A stretch of 64,000 nucleotides of DNA from JANQMY01 sp965228775 (GTDB lineage Bacteria > Pseudomonadota > Alphaproteobacteria > JANQMY01): the NCBI GenBank assembly GCA_965228775.1, contig OZ245840.1, positions 3,782,001 to 3,846,000 on the forward strand. The letters are read 5' to 3'. Each line of letters begins with the position of its first letter. The first letter of the stretch is position 1. Both the position numbers and the translations under genes were made by a program. This document shows positions 1 to 8,031 of the stretch, in pieces. The notes under the pieces are model-generated. The model saw only the letters and a program-made list of their open reading frames with translations, was not told the DNA's origin and made no database searches.

Positions 1-549
1 ATCATCATTGGTGCCATAAGAGTAACGCAAAGCCGCATCGTAACCGTTCTCCGGCGCCTCCGACGGGATTTTGTCGCTCAGAATATTGACCACACCCCCT
101 GCAGCGGAGCTGCCGTATAACAGTGTCGCCGGCCCGCGGATAACTTCTATGCGTTCCGCAAAGGCCGGTTCGACGGCGACCGCATGGTCGACACTGGTTT
201 GGGAGGCGTCGATCGTGCCGATACCATTGTCCAGCACGGAGATACGGTCGCCGCCGAGACCGCGTATGATGGGGCGGCTGGCCCCAGCCCCAAAGGCGGT
301 CGAGGAAATGCCCGGTTCAAATCGAAGGGTCTCACCGATCGACGATTCGATGCGCTGCTGAAGTTCTTTCTGGGTAAGAACAGACGAGCCCACATTGGTT
401 TCGCCGATCGTCCGTTCGGTTCCCATCGACGTGATGATGATCTCGTCTAGGTCAATGTGAAACGGCTCAGCCTTATCAGCGGCCAAAGAAGCAGTTGCCA
501 AAGCGCAACAAGCTGTTGAAGTGGCCAGTAAAAGCCTCGAATACGCCAT
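1..549 (-). CDS. TonB-dependent receptor, ZnuD-like (N-terminal part, runs off the left edge)
   Basis: The reading frame starts at the ATG at 549 and stays open to base 1, giving 183 residues of the N-terminus. A signal peptide (MAYSRLLLATSTACCALA, likely cut near ASLAAD) is followed by a TonB-box-like stretch (DEIIITS) and the plug domain, with SRPIIRGLGGDRISVLDNG, the SVDHAVAVEPAFAERIEVIRG segment and LLYGSSAAGGVVNI. The order RPIIRG / DNG / DHA / RIEVIRG / LLYGS is that of the zinc-receptor ZnuD group. The protein should sit in the outer membrane and import a metal or metallophore using TonB energy. A Zur-box-like palindrome lies 16 bp upstream of the start, supporting zinc as substrate. 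The barrel is outside the window, so the substrate remains an inference. Confidence 0.88.
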   Translation of the reverse strand, partial: MAYSRLLLATSTACCALATASLAADKAEPFHIDLDEIIITSMGTERTIGETNVGSSVLTQKELQQRIESSIGETLRFEPGISSTAFGAGASRPIIRGLGGDRISVLDNGIGTIDASQTSVDHAVAVEPAFAERIEVIRGPATLLYGSSAAGGVVNILSDKIPSEAPENGYDAALRYSYGTNDD

Positions 550-564
550 TCTTACCCCCTTAGG

Positions 565-585
565 AAATGTTATATAGTAACATTT
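565..585. promoter_or_regulatory. Zur-box-like operator upstream of the TonB receptor
   Basis: Perfect inverted repeat AAATGTTA - TATAG - TAACATTT: two 8-bp arms and a 5-bp centre. This fits the proteobacterial Zur operator pattern (ATGTTATA-type half sites). It lies just upstream of the receptor start at 549, where bound Zur would block transcription when zinc is plentiful. The motif is seen directly; binding is inferred. Confidence 0.75.
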
Positions 586-723
586 AGAGACTCGGGGGGA
601 GTTGAGTCAACCTGGATTCGCGCGACAATTTGAACTTGAAGCGGGCGGATACCGCACATTCCGGCACCAAATTCTGTATTGTGCGAGCTGATTGGCTCGG
701 ACCAAAACAGATAAGCCTCCTCA

Positions 724-1173
724 ATGCCGAAACCTTTGCTTCGCCGCGCTTTAGCTGAAGATCAACAGCTGGTGCTGCATTTTCTCTCGGATTTCTACTC
801 AGAATCGAGTTTTGAGCTGGACAAAGCAAAGGCGGCGCGGGCCATCGAAAGCCTGATTGCGACTCCACATTATGGAATTCTTTTCGTTATAGACGTTGAG
901 GGGAGGCCTGCCGGATATACCGCGCTGACGTTTGGCTTCAGTCTGGAATTCAATGGTCTTGATGGCATCATCGACGATCTCTACTTGGCGCCATCGTTCC
1001 GCGACAAAGGGATCGGCAGCCAAGTCGTTGAACTGGTCTTGGAAGCTGCCCGCGAAGAGGGGCTGAATGCGGTTCACCTTGAAGTCGAACATTCAAACAA
1101 GCGTGCTCAGAAGGTGTACTTTCGGGCGGGATTCAAAGATTATGAGCGCCACCTTCTAACCTGCAGACTTTAG
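724..1173 (+). CDS. GNAT family N-acetyltransferase
   Basis: 149 residues, the normal size of a single-domain GNAT enzyme. The acetyl-CoA pyrophosphate-binding loop is visible as LAPSFRDKGIGSQVVE (motif A, around residues 87-102), preceded by the DGIIDDLYL beta-4 strand. The C-terminal NKRAQKVYFRAGFKDYERH is the typical motif B. The family moves an acetyl group from acetyl-CoA to an amine; the substrate cannot be read from sequence. The gene is cytosolic and heads a co-directional group with the DUF1801 and SDR genes, but a 45-bp gap separates it from the next start. Confidence 0.85.
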   Translation: MPKPLLRRALAEDQQLVLHFLSDFYSESSFELDKAKAARAIESLIATPHYGILFVIDVEGRPAGYTALTFGFSLEFNGLDGIIDDLYLAPSFRDKGIGSQVVELVLEAAREEGLNAVHLEVEHSNKRAQKVYFRAGFKDYERHLLTCRL

Positions 1174-1218
1174 AATAAGCGCCGACGCGACTTGGTGAGA
1201 TGTACTGGGGGAGATGTT

Positions 1219-1653
1219 ATGGCGGAAAACAAAACTCAGCCTACGGATGTTACAGCCGAAGACTTTTTGAACTCTGTTGATCACGCTAAGCGCAGAGAAG
1301 ATGGATTTACACTTCTCAAGATGATGAAAAGGGTTACCGGCTGGCCGCCGGTGATGTGGGGACCAACGATTATCGGATTTGGGTGCTATCATTATAAATA
1401 TGACAGCGGCCGTGAGGGGGATTTCCTGGTGACGGGCTTCTCTCCGCGTAAAACGGCTTTGACCCTCTACATCATGCCCGGCTACCGGGATATCGGTCAT
1501 TTGCTCAAAAAGCTTGGCAAACACAAAATCGGCAAGTCGTGCCTTTATATCAACAAGCTCGAAGATGTGGACATGGAGGTCCTCGAAGAGATTGTTGTTG
1601 AAGGCTTGGATTACATGAAAGACAAATACGACGTTACAGATCGGCTCAGATAG
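1219..1653 (+). CDS. DUF1801 domain protein
   Basis: 144 residues. I chose the ATG at 1219 because a GGGGGAGA Shine-Dalgarno sits 5 bases before it; an upstream start at 1192 has none. The central WPPVMWGPTIIGFGCYHYKYDSG segment and the FSPRKTALTLYIMPGY and KIGKSCLYINKLEDVD stretches are the hallmarks of DUF1801 (YdhG-like fold, related to frataxin-like proteins). The domain has no settled function. The protein is soluble with no signal peptide. It lies 9 bases before the SDR gene and is probably co-transcribed with it. Confidence 0.82.
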   Translation: MAENKTQPTDVTAEDFLNSVDHAKRREDGFTLLKMMKRVTGWPPVMWGPTIIGFGCYHYKYDSGREGDFLVTGFSPRKTALTLYIMPGYRDIGHLLKKLGKHKIGKSCLYINKLEDVDMEVLEEIVVEGLDYMKDKYDVTDRLR

Positions 1654-1662
1654 GATGCAAAC

Positions 1663-2529
1663 ATGAAGACGGCAGTTGTTACGGGAACAAGCACAGGTAT
1701 TGGGTTGTCCACGAGTGTCTTGCTCGCGAAGAAAGGGTGGCGGGTTTTCGCCGGTATGCGAAACCTTGCGAAATCGGATCCGCTTCGGGAGGCGGCTGCA
1801 AAAGACAATCTGCCGATCGAGATCGTGCAGCTCGATGTGACGGATGATGCGTCCATCAAGGATGCTCTGGGGCAGGCGTCGGCGGACGGTCCGGTTGATG
1901 TTCTGGTGAATAATGCGGGAATTGGTGGCGCATCACCCATGGAACTGGTGCCCGACGATGAACACCGGCGCATGTTCGAAACCAACTATTTCGGTGTGGT
2001 GCGCTGTATTCAGGAAGTGCTGCCGACCATGCGTGAGGCGAAAGCCGGCACCATCATTAATATCAGCTCTATTGTTGGCATTATGCCGACACCTAATCAA
2101 ATCCCTTATTCCGCATCCAAATGGGCCTTGGAAAGCATGAGTTACGCCCTTGCGCATGAACTCTACCGCTTCGGCATTCGGGTGTCGCTGGTGGAACCGG
2201 GGGTCATTATGACCAATATTTTCGACAATTCGGCACCGGCAACGCGGTATGACAAACAATCTCCCTATAAATCGATCATGAGACGGAACGGTAAAATCTT
2301 TGCGTCGGGTTTTGAGCACAATACCCAGCCTGAAGTTGTCGCCAATGTGATCCACGAGGCCATTACGACGCCAAACTACAAGCTGCGCTGGCCGGCAGGC
2401 CCGGATGCGCAGGAAGTTGCCGCAAAAATGAATAGCTTTTCCCCTGAAGACTTTGTCGCTTTGGGCGCTGAGCTCAGCGACGAAGAATACAATGAACGTT
2501 TCGTCGCGATGACGGGAATCAAACTCTAA
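1663..2529 (+). CDS. SDR family NAD(P)-dependent oxidoreductase
   Basis: 288 residues with the classical SDR layout: TGTSTGIG nucleotide-binding motif at residues 8-15 (TGxxxGIG), NNAG at about 83, the Ser of NISSIVG, and the catalytic YSASK (YxxxK). The C-terminal extension beyond the Rossmann core (QEVAAKMNSFSPEDFVALGAEL and on) is typical of longer SDRs acting on lipids or retinoid-like substrates. The reaction is reversible alcohol/carbonyl oxidoreduction; the substrate is unknown. It follows the DUF1801 gene by 9 bp, suggesting an operon. Confidence 0.88.
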   Translation: MKTAVVTGTSTGIGLSTSVLLAKKGWRVFAGMRNLAKSDPLREAAAKDNLPIEIVQLDVTDDASIKDALGQASADGPVDVLVNNAGIGGASPMELVPDDEHRRMFETNYFGVVRCIQEVLPTMREAKAGTIINISSIVGIMPTPNQIPYSASKWALESMSYALAHELYRFGIRVSLVEPGVIMTNIFDNSAPATRYDKQSPYKSIMRRNGKIFASGFEHNTQPEVVANVIHEAITTPNYKLRWPAGPDAQEVAAKMNSFSPEDFVALGAELSDEEYNERFVAMTGIKL

Positions 2530-2608
2530 AAAAGTAGGGCATGCGGGCATTCGCCAGTGGGGCAACCCTGCCCCATAAGGCCAGCAATCCAAAAAAGAAG
2601 AGATCTTT

Positions 2609-3691
2609 ATGGTCGACCCCCTGTCCCGACCGAGAGAGTCCCATTGGGGCATAACGATAATCGCGATCGCAGCGGCCGTTTGGCTTCTGACCTATGCCAA
2701 GGATCTTCTGATCCCGCTTGCTGTCGCGCTGTTAATCGCTTGGGTGATCGACGCCCTTGCGGATGGGGTGCAGAGCATCAAGTTTGGAGGCTTTCAAATT
2801 CCCGGCTGGGCTGCGCTGGCATCCGCTTTGTCCTTCATGGTGATCGGGATGACCGGGGTCGGATTGCTGATCGCGGATAATGCGACTCAATTGATAGAAC
2901 GTGCCCCCGGTTACGAAGAGAAACTTGATCAGCTTCTGCTGGAAGGGGCAGCCGTTCTAGGGGGGCGCCAGAGGCTTGATATGGACGGCCTCTTTGCCAT
3001 GGCCGATTTGTCCGCAGTCCTTACCCAACTGGCACGTGCACTGAGCGATTTGATCGGTAATGCGTTTTTGATCTTCATCTATGTGGGGTTCATCCTGGCA
3101 GAAGAGCGCATGTTCGATCGAAAACTCGCCATGTTTTTCGTGAGTGCGGACCGGGAAGTGCAAGTGCGAAAAATGCTGGATCAAATCACCATCCGCATTC
3201 GGTCTTACTTATGGATGAAGACCCTCACCAGCGCCATGACGGGTCTTGCAAGCTATGTCATCTTGACTTTATTCGGTATCGACTTTGCGCTTTTCTGGTC
3301 TTTCTTGATCTTTATGCTGAATTTCATCCCGGCGATCGGTTCGATCATCGGGGCCATCGTTCCGGCCTTGATGGCATTGGTGCAGTTTGGTGATCCGCTT
3401 ATCGCCCTGCTGGTGCTGGCCTCCTTGGGCGTAATCGCGCAATTTTTTATTGGCAATTTTATCGAGCCCAGAATGATGGGGCGGTCTTTGAACCTAAGCC
3501 CCTTCATCATCATTCTTAGTCTGTCGGCTTGGGGATTTGTTTGGGGTATTGCGGGAATGTTCTTGAGCGTGCCACTCACCGTGGTCGCCATGATCATCTG
3601 CAGCCATTTTGAGGCCACAAGGCCCGTTGCCGTGGTGCTGTCAAGCGATGGTGAAATCGCGAAGACGGAAGGGGGTGTTCTGACCGCTTAG
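2609..3691 (+). CDS. AI-2E family transporter (PerM/YhhT-like membrane protein)
   Basis: 360 residues with about eight hydrophobic segments. The N-terminal pair (IIAIAAAVWLLTYAKDLLIPLAVALLIAWVID) and the C-terminal block with FIPAIGSIIGAIVPALMAL, then GNFIEPRMMGRSLNLSPFIIILSL and GIAGMFLSVPLTVVAMII, are the signature of the AI-2E/UPF0118 family. Members are inner-membrane proteins tied to autoinducer export or Na+/H+ exchange; the true substrate of this one is unknown. An AAGAAGAG Shine-Dalgarno lies before the ATG at 2609. A strong hairpin follows the stop codon. Confidence 0.88.
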   Translation: MVDPLSRPRESHWGITIIAIAAAVWLLTYAKDLLIPLAVALLIAWVIDALADGVQSIKFGGFQIPGWAALASALSFMVIGMTGVGLLIADNATQLIERAPGYEEKLDQLLLEGAAVLGGRQRLDMDGLFAMADLSAVLTQLARALSDLIGNAFLIFIYVGFILAEERMFDRKLAMFFVSADREVQVRKMLDQITIRIRSYLWMKTLTSAMTGLASYVILTLFGIDFALFWSFLIFMLNFIPAIGSIIGAIVPALMALVQFGDPLIALLVLASLGVIAQFFIGNFIEPRMMGRSLNLSPFIIILSLSAWGFVWGIAGMFLSVPLTVVAMIICSHFEATRPVAVVLSSDGEIAKTEGGVLTA

Positions 3692-3708
3692 CAGGGGGCG
3701 GTCAGAAC
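3677..3708. terminator. Hairpin between convergent genes, probable bidirectional terminator
   Basis: GTTCTGACCGC (3677-3687) and GCGGTCAGAAC (3698-3708) are perfect complements, an 11-bp stem with a 10-nt loop. It spans the stop codon of the AI-2E gene and ends 11 bases before the convergent enoyl-CoA hydratase stop. There is no T-tract on either side, so it may act as an mRNA 3' end stabiliser rather than a true intrinsic terminator. Confidence 0.6.
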
Positions 3709-3719
3709 GAAGGAATAAC

Positions 3720-4523
3720 TTACCGCCCGCGGAATTCCGGCGCCTTCTTGGCAACAAATGCTTTTGCAGCGCCTTTGTGATCTTCCGTCATAAAAGTGCG
3801 GATCATGTGCATGGCTTCCATGTCCAGCACATCTTTAAGAGATCCGTCCAAGGCCATGTTCAGGTTTTTCTTCATGTATCCCATGGCAATCGTTGGACCA
3901 TTGGCGAGCTTGTCGATCCACTTCTTGGCCTCTGCGTCCAACTCTTCGCGCGGCACGGCTTTCGTGACGATTCCAAACTTTTCCGCCTCCGCGCCGGAGA
4001 TGACATCTGCTGTGAGATAAAGCTCGCGCGCTTTAGCGGCGCCTACAAGCTGTGTGAGGAAGAATGATCCGCCATAATCTCCGGCGAGGCCCACTTTTGC
4101 GAAGGCGGTCGTCAGCTTTGCGTTCTCTGCCGCAATCCGAAAATCGCAGGCGAGGGCGAGGGAAAAGCCAGCGCCGGCCGCAGGCCCAGGAATGACGGCA
4201 ATGGTGGGCTTTGGCATTTCATGAATGATGCGGCTTGCTTCCATGCCGGTTCGCAGATTATGCACGCGTTCTTCCAGGTCGAATTCGGTTTGGCTGTTGG
4301 ACGAGGCGTTTTGTGCAAACCCTTTAACGTCACCGCCTGCGCAAAAGGCGTCGCCGGCTCCCGTTAGGACGACGGCCCGGATGCTGCGGTCTGCTGCGTG
4401 GCGTTTTAGGGCCTCGGTCATGGCCTCCAGCATTTCCCCCGACATGGCATTGCGCGCTTCCGGGCGGTTCATGGTCAGTGTCGCGACACCATCCTCAACC
4501 TTTTCCAATAGATGATCGGTCAT
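3720..4523 (-). CDS. enoyl-CoA hydratase/isomerase family protein
   Basis: 267 residues with the crotonase fold: N-terminal TLTMNRPEARNAMSG, first oxyanion-hole segment GAGDAFCAGGDVKGFA (residues 55-70), and the second oxyanion segment AVIPGPAAGAGFSLALACDFRIA (about 108-130). Of the two catalytic Glu positions of mitochondrial-type enoyl-CoA hydratase, the first falls in the AAGAGFS region and is not Glu. The second-site stretch LVGAAKARELYLTADVISGAEAE keeps the usual framework. It may therefore be an isomerase or a specialised crotonase. It is the last gene of a leftward glyoxalase-glycosyltransferase-hydratase group. Confidence 0.85.
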   Translation of the reverse strand: MTDHLLEKVEDGVATLTMNRPEARNAMSGEMLEAMTEALKRHAADRSIRAVVLTGAGDAFCAGGDVKGFAQNASSNSQTEFDLEERVHNLRTGMEASRIIHEMPKPTIAVIPGPAAGAGFSLALACDFRIAAENAKLTTAFAKVGLAGDYGGSFFLTQLVGAAKARELYLTADVISGAEAEKFGIVTKAVPREELDAEAKKWIDKLANGPTIAMGYMKKNLNMALDGSLKDVLDMEAMHMIRTFMTEDHKGAAKAFVAKKAPEFRGR

Positions 4524-4535
4524 GATGTTTCCTCT

Positions 4536-5597
4536 TTATTTCGTTTGCTGATGATGTGATTGATTCTTGGTTTCCTCAAGAACGCGTCCGTAGAAAGCGA
4601 GCGAATCTCGAATAAATGCGTCTTTCGTAAACTTCTCCGTGTACGTGGCAGTGCCGCCTTCCACAATGCGAGCGCGCAGGGTGTCGTCGTTCAATACGGC
4701 ATTGATCGCATTGGTAAGGCCTTCCACATCGTCGATCTCTACAAGCATGCCGTTTTCACCGTTGATCACATAGGCTTTAGGGCCCGCGCTTGCGGCGGCA
4801 ACCAGTGGTTTTTTGGCAGCCCAGGCATCGACAGTCACGGTACCGAATGGCTCGTATCGGGAGGGGAAAACGCATACATCGCAAGCCGCCAGCAAGGCTG
4901 CCCGGTCGTCACGCCACCCTAATAAGCGCACGCGATCTGCAACTTGTAGCTCTTTTGCCATCGCTTCCAGATCGTCGCGCAACGGCCCGTCGCCGGCGAT
5001 CCAGGCATAGGCGCCCGGCACGTCGACGAGAGACTTAAGCAAGACATCCAGGCCTTTCTTCCAGTGAAGTCGGGCGAGGGCGAGCAAAACCGGCGCGTCT
5101 TCCGGCGTATCAAAATCCGATTTAGCGACTGGCGTAACGTCGGGAAACTCAGCATACGTATGAATAAGGTCCACGTTCCCAGGAGAGACACCCTGGTCGA
5201 CGATATGCTTCACAATGTCAGGCGTTAGACCGATGTGATAGTCGCAATTCCGAAAGCGCTGCAGCTTGTAGTATCCGCCATACCAGCCGATATTTGGCGC
5301 GCTGGAAGAAATGGCGTAAGTGCCGGCGCGTCCCATCCAATATTGAATAATGTCGGGCTTGAACGACTTGGCGGCCTGCCGCAGCTGATTTTTCGTGGGC
5401 CACTGGAAGAAGCGGTGGAAACTGGCTGTCGTCACGCCGATCCCTTTGCTGGCCAAGGCGGAAAGGCGGAACTCATTGTTTGGCCGGGTGACCACATGTT
5501 GGGTAACGCCACCATCCGCTAATGCGAGAACATCTTCCAGGAAAATGTTCTCGGCGCCGCCGGTGGGTGCTCCCGCCATGACATGCATAATTTTCAT
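4536..5597 (-). CDS. glycosyltransferase family 4 (GT-B fold)
   Basis: 353 residues. The N-terminal MKIMHVMAGAPTGGAENIF has the GGAE motif seen in GT4 enzymes that bind acceptor in the first Rossmann domain. The C-terminal half has LLALARLHWKKGLDVLLKSL, WIAGDGPLRDDLE and CDVCVFPSRYEPFGTVTVDAWAAKKPLVA. The last holds the E-x7-E-like donor site in a modified form (EPFGTVTVD). It transfers a nucleotide-activated sugar to an unknown acceptor, probably an envelope polysaccharide or lipid. It starts 24 bp after the glyoxalase stop and ends 12 bp before the hydratase start, so the three are probably one transcript. Confidence 0.87.
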   Translation of the reverse strand: MKIMHVMAGAPTGGAENIFLEDVLALADGGVTQHVVTRPNNEFRLSALASKGIGVTTASFHRFFQWPTKNQLRQAAKSFKPDIIQYWMGRAGTYAISSSAPNIGWYGGYYKLQRFRNCDYHIGLTPDIVKHIVDQGVSPGNVDLIHTYAEFPDVTPVAKSDFDTPEDAPVLLALARLHWKKGLDVLLKSLVDVPGAYAWIAGDGPLRDDLEAMAKELQVADRVRLLGWRDDRAALLAACDVCVFPSRYEPFGTVTVDAWAAKKPLVAAASAGPKAYVINGENGMLVEIDDVEGLTNAINAVLNDDTLRARIVEGGTATYTEKFTKDAFIRDSLAFYGRVLEETKNQSHHQQTK

Positions 5598-5621
5598 GGG
5601 ATGTGCCAGTTTCCGATCGGT

Positions 5622-6047
5622 CTACCAGTGACCGGTATTGGGCATGGAAGCCCAGGGTTCCATTGGTTCAAGGGCAGCGCCGTCTTGGAGCAGTTCTACA
5701 GACACATTGTCTGGAGAACGCACAAAGGCCATGCGCCCATCCCGGGGCGGCCGGTTGATGGTGACGCCCTTGTCCATCAGTGATTGGCATAGGTCGTAGA
5801 TGTTCTCTACACGGTAGGCAAGGTGGCCGAAATTGCGGCCTTCACCGAGTTCCTCGGGATCCCAATTGTGGGTCAGCTCTACCTGAGCCTCCTCGTCTCC
5901 CGGAGCGGCAAGAAAGACCAACGTGAATCGGCCTTCTTCGCTGTCATAGCGGCCCATCTGTTTGAGGCCCAGCTTGTCACAATAGAAATCCAAAGAGGCC
6001 TCAAGATCTGTTACGCGGACCATTGTGTGAAGATATTTGAGAGACAT
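5622..6047 (-). CDS. gloA: glyoxalase I / VOC family protein
   Basis: 141 residues, the size of bacterial GloA. It carries MVRVTDLEASLDFYCDKLGLK (first beta-alpha-beta module), VELTHNWDPEELGEGRNFGHLAYRVENIYD and the final DPDN-like SPDNVSVELLQ. The H of HTMVRV, E of VELTHN, H of GHLAYRV and E of VELLQ match the four metal ligands of GloA. The reaction is isomerisation of the methylglyoxal-glutathione hemithioacetal to S-lactoylglutathione in the cytosol. The C-terminal tail is longer than usual by about 10 residues. Confidence 0.85.
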   Translation of the reverse strand: MSLKYLHTMVRVTDLEASLDFYCDKLGLKQMGRYDSEEGRFTLVFLAAPGDEEAQVELTHNWDPEELGEGRNFGHLAYRVENIYDLCQSLMDKGVTINRPPRDGRMAFVRSPDNVSVELLQDGAALEPMEPWASMPNTGHW

Positions 6048-6160
6048 TCATCACCTGTTAACCAAGATCGCCCGGTGAGCGCCCGGCATTTTAATGCTCA
6101 TTAACCCAATACTCTTAGCCTAGGCGAATTGCTACCCCACATCCAGAGGAACGCTGCTGC

Positions 6161-6634
6161 ATGACGGCGCAATCGCACAAGGTGCTGAGAGTCCCTCAGC
6201 CATCGGAATCAGAGGCTTTCGCCGCAAAAATCGAGGAAGCCAAGGCTGCCGTTGCGTCATTGGGGGCTCAGTTCACAAGCTTGGTCGAGGCAGATCTGGT
6301 GGCCATGGAAAAGGCACTGGCAGTAGCTCAAAGCACCCCGTCACAGCGGGTTGATGCGGTGCGAGAGGTTTTTGGCGTCGCTCACAATGTAAAAGGGCAA
6401 GGCAGTTCTTTTGGGTATGACCTGCTGACGGATGTTGCCGCATTGTTGTGCCGCCGGACACGCGATGTACCGGCTGTTTCCGATGAGGACCTGCAGGCCA
6501 TCGGGTTTCACGTGCGCGCTCTACGCGTCATCGTTGACGGTAAGATCAGCGGTAAGGGCGGCGAAAAAGGAAAAATCCTGATCGCGAAGTTGACGGCGCT
6601 TCCGGCGCCGGCGTCAGAGTCCACGGCTTCATGA
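6161..6634 (+). CDS. Hpt domain phosphotransfer protein
   Basis: 157 residues with a single histidine phosphotransfer domain. The phosphoacceptor motif AHNVKGQGSSFGY puts the His at residue 75 (HxxKGxxxxxG). The flanking segments are helical (coils rich in Ala/Glu). Such proteins pass phosphate between a hybrid kinase and a response regulator; neither partner is adjacent. The gene starts a rightward run with a pentapeptide-repeat protein and an adenylate cyclase. Possible CtrA half sites lie upstream (TTAA at 6091 and 6101, spaced 6 bp instead of 7). Confidence 0.85.
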   Translation: MTAQSHKVLRVPQPSESEAFAAKIEEAKAAVASLGAQFTSLVEADLVAMEKALAVAQSTPSQRVDAVREVFGVAHNVKGQGSSFGYDLLTDVAALLCRRTRDVPAVSDEDLQAIGFHVRALRVIVDGKISGKGGEKGKILIAKLTALPAPASESTAS

Positions 6635-6665
6635 TGAACCTCGATCACCAGCGAGGCTTTTGCGC

Positions 6666-7967
6666 ATGAGCCAACAGATTACATTCCGCAAGCTTTCCCA
6701 AAAAGAAGCCGACGCCATGGTCGATAAGCATGAGCGCTTGTTCGGTGGCCGCCTAGGGGGTGCCCGCGCCGTATTCGCTTATTGTGACCTGTCGGGTTTG
6801 GATTTGAGCAAGCGGCAATTGTCAGATGCTGATTTTACCGGCGCCATTCTTACGGGAGCCAATCTGTCGGAGGCCGCTTGTGACAACGCCATCTTTTTTG
6901 TTGCCGATCTGAGCCGTACGAACCTAAAGGGCCTAAGGGCCCGGCGCGCCGACTTTCGAGGGGCCGTGTTGCAAGGCGCCAATCTCAAATCCGCCGATCT
7001 ATATCGCGGTGACTTTCGAAAAGGGGCCGTTGCCGAAGCGGATCGTCAGGGGCGGCTAAAATACCTCTCTCATCCCATCGGTTCGGAAACATTGCCCTCC
7101 GCATTGCTCGGCGCGGAGGCGACGGGATATGGCATGCGCCGCGCCCGTGGCGGTGCCCCGGCAGATTTCACCGACGCTCAAATGGATTCCGTGCGGCTCG
7201 TGGAAGCAAATCTGCGCGATGCAGTTTTCCACCGCGCCTGTTTGCAGGGGGCCGATCTGTCGGGATCGCAGCTGTCGGATGCTGACTTCACAGGCGCTGT
7301 GCTAATCGGAACCTCCTTTGCGCAGGCCACCATGGACGGTGCGAATTGGACGGACACGCTGGATGACCGGCAGCCAGAAAAAAAACCGACCGTGCTCGAC
7401 CGGCCGTTACCGCAATTGCTGCAAGAACATGAGAGCTGGGCAAAAAGCGGTTCGGCCAAAGGCCAAGCTCAGATGCTTGAAGACGTGGATTTTCGCCGCC
7501 TGCCCAATCTGGTGGGCCGTGAATTGACCGCTTTGGTGGCACCGAAGGGCTGCTTCTACGGCATGGATCTTACAGGCGTGAAGCTGCAAGGTGCGCAGCT
7601 GCAAGCAGCCGATCTGAGATTTGCGAAACTCGACAATGCTGACTTGCGCGGCGCTAACCTCACGGGGGCTAAACTGTCGCGTGCGTCATTGAAAAAAGCG
7701 CGCCTTGGTCCTTTGCAGATGAAGGACGGCAGTCTGACCAAAGCAGTGCTAAAATCTGCGCAATTGCGATTCGCTGTTCTTGAGGGCGCCGACCTAACAT
7801 CCACGGACTGTAACGGTGCGGATTTCTCCTACGCTGTTTTGCGTTCATGCACATTACGAAAGACCGATTTTTCATTGGCGCTGCTGACGGGAACCTATTT
7901 GCAGCATTCTGCGCTACGGGAATGCCTGCTTGAAGGTGCCGAAGGGGCGAACCCAGTGGCCGCCTGA
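6666..7967 (+). CDS. pentapeptide repeat protein
   Basis: 433 residues. The ATG at 6666 has CGAGG nine bases upstream; a TTG two codons earlier is less likely. Pentapeptides A(D/N)LxX run in three blocks: residues about 40-115 (SDADFTGAILTGANLSEAAC, ADFRGAVLQGANLKSADLY), about 165-225 (ADFTDAQMDS, ADLSGSQLSDADFTGAVL) and about 300-430 (TGVKLQGAQLQAADLRFAKL and on). A non-repeat linker with QLLQEHESWAKSGSAKGQAQMLE divides the last two. The fold should be a right-handed quadrilateral beta-helix; function is usually protein or DNA-mimic scaffolding. No signal peptide. It sits between the Hpt gene and the cyclase gene. A short hairpin (CCTCG/CGAGG, 6639-6656) overlaps its ribosome site. Confidence 0.87.
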   Translation: MSQQITFRKLSQKEADAMVDKHERLFGGRLGGARAVFAYCDLSGLDLSKRQLSDADFTGAILTGANLSEAACDNAIFFVADLSRTNLKGLRARRADFRGAVLQGANLKSADLYRGDFRKGAVAEADRQGRLKYLSHPIGSETLPSALLGAEATGYGMRRARGGAPADFTDAQMDSVRLVEANLRDAVFHRACLQGADLSGSQLSDADFTGAVLIGTSFAQATMDGANWTDTLDDRQPEKKPTVLDRPLPQLLQEHESWAKSGSAKGQAQMLEDVDFRRLPNLVGRELTALVAPKGCFYGMDLTGVKLQGAQLQAADLRFAKLDNADLRGANLTGAKLSRASLKKARLGPLQMKDGSLTKAVLKSAQLRFAVLEGADLTSTDCNGADFSYAVLRSCTLRKTDFSLALLTGTYLQHSALRECLLEGAEGANPVAA

Positions 7968-8031
7968 GGCGGCGAAGTTGAGTTTTGGTATGACGGGGGT
8001 GGCATCTCGCCACGAATAAAAAGGGTCCGAT

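Noticed and set aside
6091..6104. TTAA-TGCTCA-TTAA upstream of the Hpt gene as a CtrA site
   Set aside because: The spacing is 6, not 7, and other half sites nearby are single. Too weak to call.
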